Part shown: piece by piece, positions 6,680-12,958 of the stretch
How the letters are laid out: each line of letters opens with the position of its first letter
Numbering within the stretch: the first letter of the stretch is position 1
Virus record (IMG/VR): IMGVR_UViG_3300042112_000355
Location: 1 to 38,118 of that record
Length of the DNA stretch: 38,118 nucleotides
Reading direction: 5' to 3' (one strand)
From: a virus
The notes under the pieces: model-generated
Seen by the model: the letters and a program-made list of their open reading frames with translations, nothing else
What the model was told of the DNA's origin: nothing
The model's database searches: none
Program-made: the position numbers and the translations under genes

Positions 6680-6763
6680 ACCTAAACCCTTACTGCTAAA
6701 AGACTTAGGGCGAGCCGGCGCCGCGAAAGTTGTTCTAAGTACTGATAGCGTAAGGATTTACAT
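6680..6763 (+). repeat. Palindromic module copy 6 (reference copy)
   Basis: Consensus of the family: four 11-bp half-sites AAGGAnTTAsG arranged as two inverted pairs with 6-8 bp centres. Arm 1 is CCTAAACCCTT-N7-AAGGACTTAGG and arm 2 CGTAAsTsCTT-N7-AACGACTTACG. They are separated by about 20 bp, usually GCGAGCCGGCGCCGCC. An A/T tract and a promoter follow 20-40 bp downstream in most copies. The two central mismatches of each arm are kept across copies, which argues for protein binding rather than only an RNA hairpin. Confidence 0.85.
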
Positions 6764-6787
6764 TAAATAAAAAATTAATGCTCACTA

Positions 6788-6815
6788 TTGACTTATGCCG
6801 ATAATATGTTATACT
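6788..6815 (+). promoter_or_regulatory. CCGATA-class promoter
   Basis: TTGACT, 16-base spacer TATGCCGATAATATGT, TATACT. Drives the PEP-CTERM gene. Confidence 0.85.
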
Positions 6816-6844
6816 GTTAAAAACAAGATTGGAGAGTCAAAAGC

Positions 6845-7417
6845 ATGAAATACTATTTTGGTCTTATCTGTGTTCTGTGTTCAACTGCGGTGTATGCGGA
6901 AACCATTTCGAACACAAATATTGTGCTGTCTAATCAGTTGAGTAATTATTACTCTTTGCTAGTTTATCAAAACGAAGATAAGACAGACTATACGGAAATA
7001 TTTGTAGAATTAAATGGGAATATGCTTTCTGCTATTTCGTCCTGTATGGATGAAGGTTCCGATTGGTACTTAGTAGATTATGCAACAAGTCTGGATTATT
7101 CTAATCCCTTGATTCAAACCACAGAAACGTCTATTGAAACTTACACGCTAGACGTTGGATATGGCAATTTCTATTTGGCAGTTAATACGGGAAATGCATA
7201 TGGATATGGATGGCCGCCTAGAAATATCTATGGATGGGCTGAACTAAATAACACTAATGGCCAGTTAAGCATGATAAATAATAGTATAACCTATGATAGT
7301 GGTATGGTTATGTCTACTGCTTTTATAGGTGTTCCTGAGCCATCTTCTATTATTCTCTTATTCTTGGGCTTGTGTTTTTTGTGCTGTAAAGTATTGTGTG
7401 GTAAGGATTTAGGTTGA
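6845..7417 (+). CDS. Secreted PEP-CTERM-type sorted protein
   Basis: A 190-residue exported protein. Residues 1-18 are a signal peptide ending AVYA. The body is Asn/Tyr/Thr-rich and beta-like. The C-terminus has VPEPSS (163-168), a hydrophobic helix and a short tail with Lys/Cys. That is the tripartite PEP-CTERM sorting signal recognised by exosortases of exopolysaccharide-producing bacteria. GGAGAG lies ahead of ATG 6845. The last codons lie inside palindromic module 7, so the tail KVLCGKDLG is encoded by the repeat arm. A PEP-CTERM protein on a phage suggests host-surface function. Confidence 0.8.
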   Translation: MKYYFGLICVLCSTAVYAETISNTNIVLSNQLSNYYSLLVYQNEDKTDYTEIFVELNGNMLSAISSCMDEGSDWYLVDYATSLDYSNPLIQTTETSIETYTLDVGYGNFYLAVNTGNAYGYGWPPRNIYGWAELNNTNGQLSMINNSITYDSGMVMSTAFIGVPEPSSIILLFLGLCFLCCKVLCGKDLG

Positions 7418-7469
7418 GCCGGCGCCGCCCCGCTCGACGTAACTCCTTATGCTGCAACACTTTAGGAAC
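7386..7469 (+). repeat. Palindromic module copy 7
   Basis: Arm 1 overlaps the 3' end of the PEP-CTERM gene. The core GAGCCGGCGCCGCCCCGCTC is inverted-repeat like (GAGC/GCTC). Confidence 0.82.
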
Positions 7470-7496
7470 AAAATAAAAATCGTCTAAAGATTATGC

Positions 7497-7525
7497 TTGA
7501 CTCTTGCCGATCTATACTATACAAT
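7497..7525 (+). promoter_or_regulatory. CCGAT-class promoter
   Basis: TTGACT, 17-base spacer with TTGCCGATC, TACAAT. Confidence 0.8.
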
Positions 7526-7541
7526 CGAGTGTAGGAGAAAG

Positions 7542-7691
7542 ATGATGAAAACGAAGAAGAAGCCAGTAAGTGGATTTCAGAAAACAGAAGCCAGAATGAA
7601 GCAGGAAACGTGTCGTGCTCTGGCTCAAGTCAAGTTTCTGGAAAAACTGTATCGTGAGATGTTGGAAAGTAAGAAAAAGGAAAGCAAGTAA
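7542..7691 (+). CDS. Small basic helical protein
   Basis: A 49-residue lysine-rich protein (MMKTKKKPVSGFQKTEARMK...). ATG 7542 follows GTAGGAGAAAG. The centre is amphipathic helix (ALAQVKFLEKLYREML). TAATG overlap with the next gene. Unknown; may bind nucleic acid (inference from charge). Confidence 0.65.
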   Translation: MMKTKKKPVSGFQKTEARMKQETCRALAQVKFLEKLYREMLESKKKESK

Positions 7692-7999
7692 TGACACACG
7701 CTGAAGCAACTCGTATGGTTCATGGTAAAGGTAATCGGATGAAGCGAAAGGTGGGAAATAATACCTATGCGGAGATTTTCCGTGATGGCACAGTAGGTAT
7801 CATGTTGCATAGTACGTATGTTGTGAAGATTCATCCCGATAATACCTATACTCTTAATAGTGGGGGTTGGCAAACTCTGACCACCAAGGATAGGATTAAC
7901 CAGTATAGCCCGCGTTATGTTTACCAAAAGAATTTCGAATGGTTCGTGAAGATTAATGATAAATCATATCCGTTTATAGATGGTATGGTTGTGAGTTGA
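7691..7999 (+). CDS. Hypothetical beta-rich protein
   Basis: A 102-residue basic protein starting in a TAATG overlap. It contains a repeated beta pattern: NNTYAEIFRDGTVGIMLHSTYVVKIHPDNTYTLNSGGW then TTKDRINQYSP. This resembles small phage proteins in which a substrate name is followed by aromatic strands, but no family is recognised. Palindromic module 8 begins at its stop. Confidence 0.75.
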   Translation: MTHAEATRMVHGKGNRMKRKVGNNTYAEIFRDGTVGIMLHSTYVVKIHPDNTYTLNSGGWQTLTTKDRINQYSPRYVYQKNFEWFVKINDKSYPFIDGMVVS

Positions 8000-8083
8000 T
8001 CTAAAGCCTTGCCACTAAAGAACTTAGGGCGAGGCCGCGCCGCCCCGCGCGTCGTAACTCCTTATACCACAACACTTTACATC
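7998..8083 (+). repeat. Palindromic module copy 8
   Basis: Arms CTAAAGC...ACTTAGGG and CGTAACT...CTTTACATC. The core GAGGCCGCGCCGCCCCGCGC is G+C-rich. An A/T tract of 16 bases follows at 8086-8108. Confidence 0.85.
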
Positions 8084-8120
8084 AACAAAAATTTTTTTTG
8101 GATTTTTTATAGATACGCTA

Positions 8121-8148
8121 TTGACTTGGCCGATACACTCTGTATAAT
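8121..8148 (+). promoter_or_regulatory. CCGATA-class promoter
   Basis: TTGACT, 16 bases starting TGGCCGATA, TATAAT. Confidence 0.88.
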
Positions 8149-8185
8149 GGTAGTATCACAAGAGAAACCCATAAGGAAGTCAAAA

Positions 8186-8383
8186 ATGTACGATTTTGAA
8201 GAAATCAATTCGATTCTGGATCAAATGGCCCAAGAGGGTACGATTGAGCCTATGGTCGAGCCGATTGACGATCCCGGCGTGGAAGTCAACTTTTGGGATT
8301 GGGCAGATGTTGTGGGTTGTGTGGATGATTTTGCCCCTGTCGAGATGATGGATGAAAACGGCGAAACGTGGATTGTGGAATAG
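8186..8383 (+). CDS. Acidic hypothetical protein
   Basis: A 65-residue strongly acidic protein (MYDFEEINSILDQMAQEG...). It is rich in Glu, Asp and Pro with FWDWADVVGCVDDFAP. ATG 8186 follows AAGGAAGTCAAAA; upstream in-frame codons cross the module and promoter. It ends ENGETWIVE, a motif type seen in other short proteins here. Unknown. Confidence 0.75.
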   Translation: MYDFEEINSILDQMAQEGTIEPMVEPIDDPGVEVNFWDWADVVGCVDDFAPVEMMDENGETWIVE

Positions 8384-8386
8384 GGC

Positions 8387-8415
8387 TTGACAGCCTAAAG
8401 TTTTTAGGATAGAAT
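8387..8415 (+). promoter_or_regulatory. Promoter
   Basis: TTGACA, 17 bases, TAGAAT, directly after the previous stop. It lacks the CCGATA motif in the spacer. Confidence 0.85.
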
Positions 8416-8445
8416 CCCGATAACACTAGTAAAGAGGAAAACAAA

Positions 8446-8709
8446 ATGAGCCATCCTGACCCGTGCTACGATCCCGATAACTCTTATGAGGATGATATGA
8501 ATTACGACGATTACAATGATTTTTATGATGAAAATGAAGATCGTGACGATATTGATAACTCTGGAGAGATCGATTGGTATGATGAAAATGATGATAGTAT
8601 GGATGGGGATCATGAGAGTGGCCTCGCTTCCGCAGGATGGGGAACCGATGAGGACTACGGGTATTATGGTGATGATACCCCGATGAGCGATTACTATGAT
8701 GGTGAATAA
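8446..8709 (+). CDS. Extremely acidic Asp/Tyr-rich protein
   Basis: An 87-residue protein in which roughly 40% of residues are Asp or Glu, with many Tyr and almost no basic residues (for example YDDYNDFYDENEDRDDID). Such composition is typical of DNA-mimic proteins that block DNA-binding enzymes, such as phage Ocr or Arn-type proteins, but no specific relationship can be shown. It has its own promoter and AGAGGAAAACAAA as ribosome site. A related acidic protein is at 18026. Confidence 0.75.
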   Translation: MSHPDPCYDPDNSYEDDMNYDDYNDFYDENEDRDDIDNSGEIDWYDENDDSMDGDHESGLASAGWGTDEDYGYYGDDTPMSDYYDGE

Positions 8710-8737
8710 TTACTCTAAATTCAAAAAGGAAAAAGCA

Positions 8738-8971
8738 ATGGCCAAGTGTGTTGTGACCCATACGGATCTTTTTGGTGGTGAGGCTAATTACGGCTGGGTG
8801 AACCGTTACGAGTTTATCCCCAAGCGTGACGCTTCGCAGCGTAGTATCGTGAAGAAGGCTAAGGAATTGGCAGGCTTTACTGGTGTAAAGTCCGAAACCG
8901 AAGATTATGGCGATAGTTTCAAGATTAAGCCTCGCGGCTACAATCAAGTAATTTTCGTAGACTTTGAGTGA
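8738..8971 (+). CDS. Hypothetical protein
   Basis: A 77-residue basic protein (MAKCVVTHTDLFGGEANYGW...). ATG 8738 follows AAAAGGAAAAAGCA. It has RYEFIPKRDASQRSIVKKAKELAG and a C-terminal KIKPRGYNQVIFVDFE, a pattern seen in conserved phage hypotheticals. Transcribed with the acidic gene upstream; opposite charge makes a pair possible (speculative). Confidence 0.78.
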   Translation: MAKCVVTHTDLFGGEANYGWVNRYEFIPKRDASQRSIVKKAKELAGFTGVKSETEDYGDSFKIKPRGYNQVIFVDFE

Positions 8972-8977
8972 AACTCT

Positions 8978-9062
8978 CCGCAAACCCTTTGTGCATAAGC
9001 ACTTAGGGCGAGCGGGCGCCGCCGGCCTCGACGTAACTCCTTACGCAGCAACACTTTACATC
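8978..9062 (+). repeat. Palindromic module copy 9
   Basis: Arms CGCAAAC...ACTTAGGG and CGTAACT...CTTTACATC. Core CGAGCGGGCGCCGCCGGCCTCG-like, with CGAG/CTCG ends. A8T5 tract follows. Confidence 0.85.
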
Positions 9063-9089
9063 TAAAAAAAATTTTTCTAATGTTGAGGC

Positions 9090-9118
9090 TTGACAAGAGT
9101 CGATACATAGTGTAGACT
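9090..9118 (+). promoter_or_regulatory. CGATA-class promoter
   Basis: TTGACA, 17 bases starting AGAGTCGATA, TAGACT. Confidence 0.82.
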
Positions 9119-9160
9119 CGTGATATGTTGATTGAGGGTTTTCTAACTGAAAGGGTTTTT

Positions 9161-9571
9161 ATGAACGATGTGATTCTGTTTGGTTCGATTTTTGCCTGTG
9201 TGCTTGGTTGTATGATTGCGTTTGCTGGTTTTCATATCTATCGTGGTGTTCATGGTTCACTCGCTAATGCGAAAGTTGGAGAGGTATTCAATTTTGAATA
9301 TCTCCAGCCGCATCATGGTGATCCGGTGCGAGTGCTTGCTAGGGTTATTGAGCCTGCGTATGCCTTGAGCGATGAGAGTATCCGTAGACTTAATGCTACG
9401 AGTAACTATCGTAGTAATGATCCTGAGTTCAAGCGTACTCGTCATCTTATAACGTGTGAGACTCCGAATGGCGAGGTTCGACAGTTCTATGCAGAGCGTG
9501 CTAAGAACGTGCGTCGTCCTCTTCTTGCGGGACTGCTCTTCCGTACAGGTACTGCACACCTGTTCGCGTGA
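9161..9571 (+). CDS. Membrane-anchored hypothetical protein
   Basis: A 136-residue protein. ATG 9161 follows GAAAGGGTTTTT. Residues 6-28 form an N-terminal transmembrane helix (FGSIFACVLGCMIAFAGFHI). The soluble part starts with VGEVFNFEYLQPHHGDPVRVLARV, an SH3/OB-like beta stretch, then SIRRLNATSNYRSNDPEFKRTRHLITCETPNGEVRQFYAER. Conserved-looking, but no named family recognised. Monocistronic with its own promoter. Confidence 0.78.
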   Translation: MNDVILFGSIFACVLGCMIAFAGFHIYRGVHGSLANAKVGEVFNFEYLQPHHGDPVRVLARVIEPAYALSDESIRRLNATSNYRSNDPEFKRTRHLITCETPNGEVRQFYAERAKNVRRPLLAGLLFRTGTAHLFA

Positions 9572-9597
9572 ACGATTGTTCAGTGTGGTTAACCCTG

Positions 9598-9683
9598 GCC
9601 CTAAGTTGTTGCCACGCAATGACTTAGGGTTCGGGGGCGCCGCCCCGCTCGTCGTAAGTGCTTATACCACAACGACTTGCATC
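9598..9683 (+). repeat. Palindromic module copy 10
   Basis: The best arm of all: CCCTAAGT pairs perfectly with ACTTAGGG, extended by a wobble and three more pairs. Core TTCGGGGGCGCCGCCCCG. It lies directly upstream of the large structured RNA promoter. Confidence 0.88.
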
Positions 9684-9710
9684 GCAAAAATATTTTTTCA
9701 AGAAACCCTA

Positions 9711-9738
9711 TTGACAAGCCGATAATAAATAGTAGAAT
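9711..9738 (+). promoter_or_regulatory. CCGATA-class promoter of the large RNA
   Basis: TTGACA, 16 bases starting AGCCGATA, TAGAAT. An A/T tract (9686-9699) lies upstream as a possible UP element. Expected start near 9745. Confidence 0.88.
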
Positions 9739-9744
9739 GATTGA

Positions 9745-10332
9745 AGAACAAGCAAACACTTGTTGGTTGTGTCGGGCCGAGCAGCCGGTAAAAACGGTAG
9801 TTGATGTCCTAGGAAACGTCTTCTACAATCGGTCCTAACAATACAAACTTTCGTGGGTCCATGCTCAGGGACTAGATTGGGATAAGCCATTACGATAAAC
9901 CCCCCGTTCAGCGAAGCAATCGCCGGGGTTGACAACGGGCTTATACGTTGTATAGTAATGCCAATCTATGGGGGATAGCGTCCTCACCACGACCAATACG
10001 AGGACCATCTGTGTACATGCAGGAAAAAATGTGAATAGGGTTTGTTTAAGAACGCGAATGCGTTCCGCCCTATTGTGGTCCTCGCCAATACAACCAGTAA
10101 CCGCTACCTCTGATAAACTGCCTGATATTAGGTACCCGAAAGCAGTGAAGCAGCGTGGGCGGTTTCCATCCGATCCTGACAAGGGGCTATCGTGTGGGTT
10201 ATAGGAACCGGGGCGAAAATGGTTCCGCTGGTTTTAAATCTGCTGATAGTTTCCTTAGATAAGGTAAAACCTTGAGGTTGAAGACAATACAGTACCACGT
10301 ATTCTTCGTAAAACTATCAGTGTGGTGGTACT
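9745..10332 (+). ncRNA. Large multi-pseudoknot structured RNA
   Basis: A roughly 590-nt stretch with no convincing gene but many exact helices: 9747-9752/9759-9764, 9774-9780/9829-9835, 9873-9880/9961-9968, 9888-9893/9955-9960, 9999-10007/10076-10084 (9 bp), 10034-10040/10068-10074, 10050-10055/10060-10065 (GAAT loop), 10092-10097/10228-10233, 10099-10104/10159-10164 and 10204-10209/10221-10226. Pseudoknots: 9898-9903/9925-9930 with 9904-9908/9934-9938; 10105-10109/10130-10134 with 10117-10121/10142-10146; 10243-10249/10314-10320 with 10291-10298/10325-10332. Length, complexity and phage context resemble the ornate GOLLD and ROOL RNA classes, but no class consensus could be recognised. The 3' limit is uncertain. 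Confidence 0.8.
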
Positions 10333-10359
10333 TGACTTGCCGATAAAGAATGATATAAT
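10332..10359 (+). promoter_or_regulatory. CCGATA-class promoter
   Basis: TTGACT, 16 bases starting TGCCGATA, TATAAT. Its -35 touches the last base-paired strand of the large RNA. Starts a six-gene operon to 11617. Confidence 0.88.
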
Positions 10360-10379
10360 GGTGACAAAGGAGAGATAAA

Positions 10380-10520
10380 ATGTGTATGTGGTATGTTTTT
10401 AGAGATAAAGAACTGTTAGGCTATGTTCATGCTCCATCTTTATATCAAGCCAAAGTATTGGCATATAAAGATTTTGGGAATGACGTAACATTAAAGAAAA
10501 GTAAGACAAATGACCGTTAA
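10380..10520 (+). CDS. Small hypothetical protein
   Basis: A 46-residue ORF (MCMWYVFRDKELLGYVHAPS...), preceded by AAGGAGAGATAAA, 20 bases after the -10. It contains VHAPSLYQAKVLAYKDFGNDV, the pattern of small phage domains where a YQAKxLAY helix follows a beta strand. It overlaps the next gene by 11 bases. Confidence 0.68.
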   Translation: MCMWYVFRDKELLGYVHAPSLYQAKVLAYKDFGNDVTLKKSKTNDR

Positions 10521-10734
10521 CGAACTTATCCAGCAGTTGCAGACCTATCCCGGCGATATGAGGGTATTGACTCTTGGGTATGAGGGAGGGTATAATGATA
10601 CTCAACTTCATACAGAAGAGATTGTGTTCAACTTTTCTAAGAATGATGCTTGGTATTATGGGCCTCATGAAAGCGTGAAGTTGACCGATGGCGATATTGG
10701 TACGGAATGTTTGATTATTGCGAGGGGAAAATGA
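10510..10734 (+). CDS. TVNELI-family phage protein, paralogue A
   Basis: A 74-residue protein starting MTVNELIQQLQTYPGDMRVL with LGYEGGYNDTQL. This is a widespread small phage/bacterial family (T-V-x-E-L-I...L..Y..(D/N)M.V...GYE.G..D). Function unknown. A paralogue is at 23246. Confidence 0.82.
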   Translation: MTVNELIQQLQTYPGDMRVLTLGYEGGYNDTQLHTEEIVFNFSKNDAWYYGPHESVKLTDGDIGTECLIIARGK

Positions 10735-10934
10735 ACTGGCATTATGGTAATCCTAGTAAAGATGGAGAATATATTTGTTGTATTAGGGGTTATTCTGAAC
10801 CTATGCCATATAATTGGTATAAAGGACAATGGGGAATCTATAATGCTAATTTTGATGAACTTGACCCCATTGACAACTCCCTAGTTGTATGCTATATTGG
10901 TTTTGATGAGATTCCTATGCCGGAGAATTGGTGA
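10731..10934 (+). CDS. DUF551-like small protein
   Basis: A 67-residue Trp/Tyr-rich protein (MNWHYGNPSKDGEYICCIRG...). ATG 10731 overlaps the previous stop, with GAGGGGAAA upstream. The W...P...GEY(I/V)...W..G.W arrangement resembles DUF551-type small phage domains; this is a weak match. Unknown function. Confidence 0.7.
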   Translation: MNWHYGNPSKDGEYICCIRGYSEPMPYNWYKGQWGIYNANFDELDPIDNSLVVCYIGFDEIPMPENW

Positions 10935-11170
10935 TGAAAATTCTATGTGCTGAAAATAAAAACTTGAATCCTGTTTCTGGTAATTTAGTTAGGGTTTTTG
11001 TTGATGGAGACTATAGTTATGGTTATTGGGTTGACGAAGTTGAACTTTTTGATATATTGACACCTGACCAAAAAAATGATTATGCTCAAAAATCTCAAAT
11101 AGAATTAGACGTTACCAATGAGATAGCAAAACATATTATTGAAATTGGTCTAAATCCTTATAAGAAATAA
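10934..11170 (+). CDS. Hypothetical protein
   Basis: A 78-residue protein (MKILCAENKNLNPVSGNLVR...) starting in a TGATG overlap. It has an N-terminal beta region with YSYGYWVDEVELFDILTP and a helical end. No family recognised. Confidence 0.72.
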   Translation: MKILCAENKNLNPVSGNLVRVFVDGDYSYGYWVDEVELFDILTPDQKNDYAQKSQIELDVTNEIAKHIIEIGLNPYKK

Positions 11171-11172
11171 CA

Positions 11173-11373
11173 ATGAAAACTGAAACCATTAAACTAACTA
11201 AGACTGAACTGGACTATGTATTGACTCTCATATATGAAAATATTAGAGACGGTTGGTACTATGGTAACAAGCAACAGTTTGAAAAAAGGCAATCTAAGTT
11301 GCTTGATAAACTATTAGCGATCAACGACAATGCTATTCTTAGAAAGGTGCGAAGCGCTAATGGAATGGATTAG
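11173..11373 (+). CDS. Small helical protein
   Basis: A 66-residue protein (MKTETIKLTKTELDYVLTLI...). It resembles the 21988 protein in layout: I.LT..EL..., then helices and ...LLDKLL. Small coiled or helical proteins of this kind are common in phages. Overlaps the next gene. Confidence 0.68.
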   Translation: MKTETIKLTKTELDYVLTLIYENIRDGWYYGNKQQFEKRQSKLLDKLLAINDNAILRKVRSANGMD

Positions 11374-11617
11374 TTTTTTCGGCCCTCGTCGCCCTATCAA
11401 CGGCCAGAAAGTTTATTACTGGGGCGAGTATATTGGAGTGTGGCAGGGAAGGTACGAGATTCATCGTGATGATCCTGTGAGTGAACATATTCTTATTTGT
11501 GAGGAAGCCCCTGGTATTGTGGATCGTATGGATGCTCCGTGGTGGATGCCATACGAGGGACAACCAAGACCAAAACGACCACCAACAGATTATCCAGAAG
11601 ATTATCCTAACTCCTGA
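11360..11617 (+). CDS. Trp/Pro-rich hypothetical protein
   Basis: An 85-residue protein (MEWISFFGPRRPINGQKVYY...). P-x-x-G-Q-K-V-x-Y-x-G and GxWxG-type spacing resemble DUF551-like domains. The C-terminus PRPKRPPTDYPEDYPNS is proline-rich. Its end lies inside palindromic module 11. Confidence 0.7.
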   Translation: MEWISFFGPRRPINGQKVYYWGEYIGVWQGRYEIHRDDPVSEHILICEEAPGIVDRMDAPWWMPYEGQPRPKRPPTDYPEDYPNS

Positions 11618-11690
11618 CAGGATAAGGACTTACGACGAGGCGGCGCCGCCCGATTTGCTCTAACTCTTTACGCACCAACAACTTACGATC
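11604..11690 (+). repeat. Palindromic module copy 11
   Basis: Arms TCCTAAC...ACTTACG and CTCTAAC...ACTTACGATC; core GAGGCGGCGCCGCCCG, containing the perfect palindrome GGCGGCGCCGCC. Arm 1 overlaps the preceding gene end. Confidence 0.85.
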
Positions 11691-11715
11691 AAAATTATTT
11701 TTCTAAAGAATCCTC

Positions 11716-11743
11716 TTGACTATCCCGATAATACTGATATACT
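11716..11743 (+). promoter_or_regulatory. CCGATA-class promoter
   Basis: TTGACT, 16 bases with TCCCGATAA, TATACT. The transcript downstream has no gene until 11931. Confidence 0.82.
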
Positions 11744-11749
11744 TAGGGA

Positions 11750-11895
11750 GCAAGTAGATACGGGCCGTTGGCAGAATGACGTCAAAGAAGCCACGGTTAA
11801 ATGCAAAGCCGAGTATGGCATAACCCGATCTATTTGTCTCTGCTAATCCTACGGATTTGGCTGGGGTGGCTGTAGTCAGCGAGAATATTGGACTC
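11750..11895 (+). ncRNA. Short non-coding transcript with AGTCAGC element
   Basis: Between two promoters, about 145 nt with no ORF. CCG-TT-GGC (from 11764) can pair with GCC-A-CGG around a TGACGTCA palindrome. It ends with AGTCAGC element copy 3 (11836-11883), including an AATCC-TAC-GGATT hairpin and GCTG-TAGT-CAGC. Role unknown. Confidence 0.5.
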
Positions 11896-11924
11896 TTGAC
11901 AAACGATTGCCGATAATGTATACT
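11896..11924 (+). promoter_or_regulatory. CCGATA-class promoter giving leaderless mRNA
   Basis: TTGACA, 17 bases with TTGCCGATAATG, TATACT. Only AGAACC separates the -10 from ATG 11931, so transcription should begin at or next to the start codon. Confidence 0.85.
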
Positions 11925-11930
11925 AGAACC

Positions 11931-12356
11931 ATGAAAACAAAACCAACGCATGGCGAAGTACGATTTCATTTGAGCAGTGGCGAGCATTATATGCACTGGC
12001 AAGTGAAAGTGAAAAGGGGCGGTAAGACTATTGATGTCTACTATTACGATCCATCTGAATATCAGTTAGAGATGAGGGGTTGTATCCTGTGGAATAGGCC
12101 GAATAAGGCTAAACAGGTGTTTGAGGCTGGTGTGCATGATGTTAGTGGATGGGTTCGGTGTGAAGAAGTTATGCTGAGAAAGGATTTTCATCCGATTCTG
12201 CCTATTGACAATCTTGAAAAGTTATTTTATAATCCACTTCGTGATCCGCACTGGCGACGAGAAAGCGACAGCAACGAATTCGTTTGGGATGGTAGCGAGT
12301 ATGCTACGCTCCTGACTAACGGCAAACAAGTCTATATTTTGGAAGAAAGGGTTTGA
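11931..12356 (+). CDS. Hypothetical protein, leaderless gene
   Basis: A 141-residue protein (MKTKPTHGEVRFHLSSGEHY...). The N-terminal half is beta-rich (MHWQVKVKRGGKTIDVYYYDP), then a Trp/Cys-containing region and a C-terminal half with LRDPHWRRESDSNEFVWDGSEYATLLTNGKQVYI. Resembles conserved phage hypotheticals; function unknown. There is no ribosome site because the -10 box ends six bases before the ATG. Confidence 0.8.
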   Translation: MKTKPTHGEVRFHLSSGEHYMHWQVKVKRGGKTIDVYYYDPSEYQLEMRGCILWNRPNKAKQVFEAGVHDVSGWVRCEEVMLRKDFHPILPIDNLEKLFYNPLRDPHWRRESDSNEFVWDGSEYATLLTNGKQVYILEERV

Positions 12357-12357
12357 T

Positions 12358-12729
12358 ATGATCAATCTGCAACTGAGCGTTCGTGAGGCTATGAATCTGG
12401 CTACGAACTGCAATCTGGAAATCTATGAGCGGATCGTGGCCGCTTTTGAGGTGGCGTTGGGTGTGAACCAGAACAAGATGGTGACGATCACCAGAGGTAT
12501 GACTCTGGACAATCGTATCTCTTGCATCAAGGCTATTCGACTCCATACTGGTTGGGGTTTGAAGGAGGCCAAGGAGTGGACGGATTTTCTGGTGGGCGGC
12601 TGGAAGTATGACAAGTGGAATCCTGCTCCTGCTGGTAGGACGCAGAGTATCACTCTCAAGACTCCCGAAGCGGCTGAGAATCTGCTCCGCGATCTTGTGG
12701 GTTTGGGTTGCGAAGGCTATCTTTCGTGA
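12358..12729 (+). CDS. Ribosomal L7/L12 C-terminal-domain-like protein
   Basis: A 123-residue protein. Residues about 52-122 read RISCIKAIRLHTGWGLKEAK...PEAAENLLRDLVGLGCEGYL. This matches the bL12 C-terminal domain pattern K..VIK.(I/V)R..TGLGLKEAK followed by ...A....L...GA. In ribosomes that domain recruits translation GTPases. The flexible hinge is absent and the N-terminal half (1-45) is a different helical region. bL12-like genes are known in phages. A role in capturing elongation factors is inferred. Starts one base after the previous stop. Confidence 0.68.
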   Translation: MINLQLSVREAMNLATNCNLEIYERIVAAFEVALGVNQNKMVTITRGMTLDNRISCIKAIRLHTGWGLKEAKEWTDFLVGGWKYDKWNPAPAGRTQSITLKTPEAAENLLRDLVGLGCEGYLS

Positions 12730-12814
12730 CCTAAAGCCTTGCCACTAAAGCACTTAGGGCGAGGCCGCGGGGCCGCGTTCGCCGTAACTCCTTATGCCAC
12801 AACGACTTAGGAAC
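12729..12814 (+). repeat. Palindromic module copy 12
   Basis: Arms CCTAAAGC...ACTTAGGG and CGTAACT...ACTTAGG; core GAGGCCGCGGGGCCGCG. Confidence 0.85.
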
Positions 12815-12842
12815 AATCCGAAAAAATATTCATGTAACCACC

Positions 12843-12870
12843 TTGACTTGCCGATACTATATGGTAGAAT
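12843..12870 (+). promoter_or_regulatory. CCGATA-class promoter (distal)
   Basis: TTGACT, 16 bases starting TGCCGATA, TAGAAT. First of two tandem promoters ahead of gene 13005. Confidence 0.85.
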
Positions 12871-12929
12871 GATAGCATCACACGACAAGACGCTACCTGA
12901 CTGCAACACACAAAAGTTCAGCCTAGCAC

Positions 12930-12958
12930 TTGACAGGTGATGTTGTCTGATGTATGAT
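12930..12958 (+). promoter_or_regulatory. Promoter (proximal)
   Basis: TTGACA, 17 bases, TATGAT; no CCGATA. The RNA between this and 12843 holds no ORF. Confidence 0.8.

Noticed and set aside
8426-8983. 185-codon minus-strand ORF rich in His/Arg/Tyr
   Set aside because: Antisense of GAT/TAT-rich acidic gene 8446; composition follows from that.
9456-9725. 89-codon ORF overlapping gene 9161
   Set aside because: Crosses palindromic module 10 and its promoter; other frame has better start and protein features.
9860-9975. Group I intron core (GGGACTAGA resembles the R element)
   Set aside because: No matching S element, no P/Q elements and no split gene around it; also no RNase P or tmRNA signature.
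9708-10204. Three ORFs of 75-105 codons (both strands) in the large RNA
   Set aside because: They lack ribosome sites and homologous features, lie on both strands, and the region is explained by base pairing.
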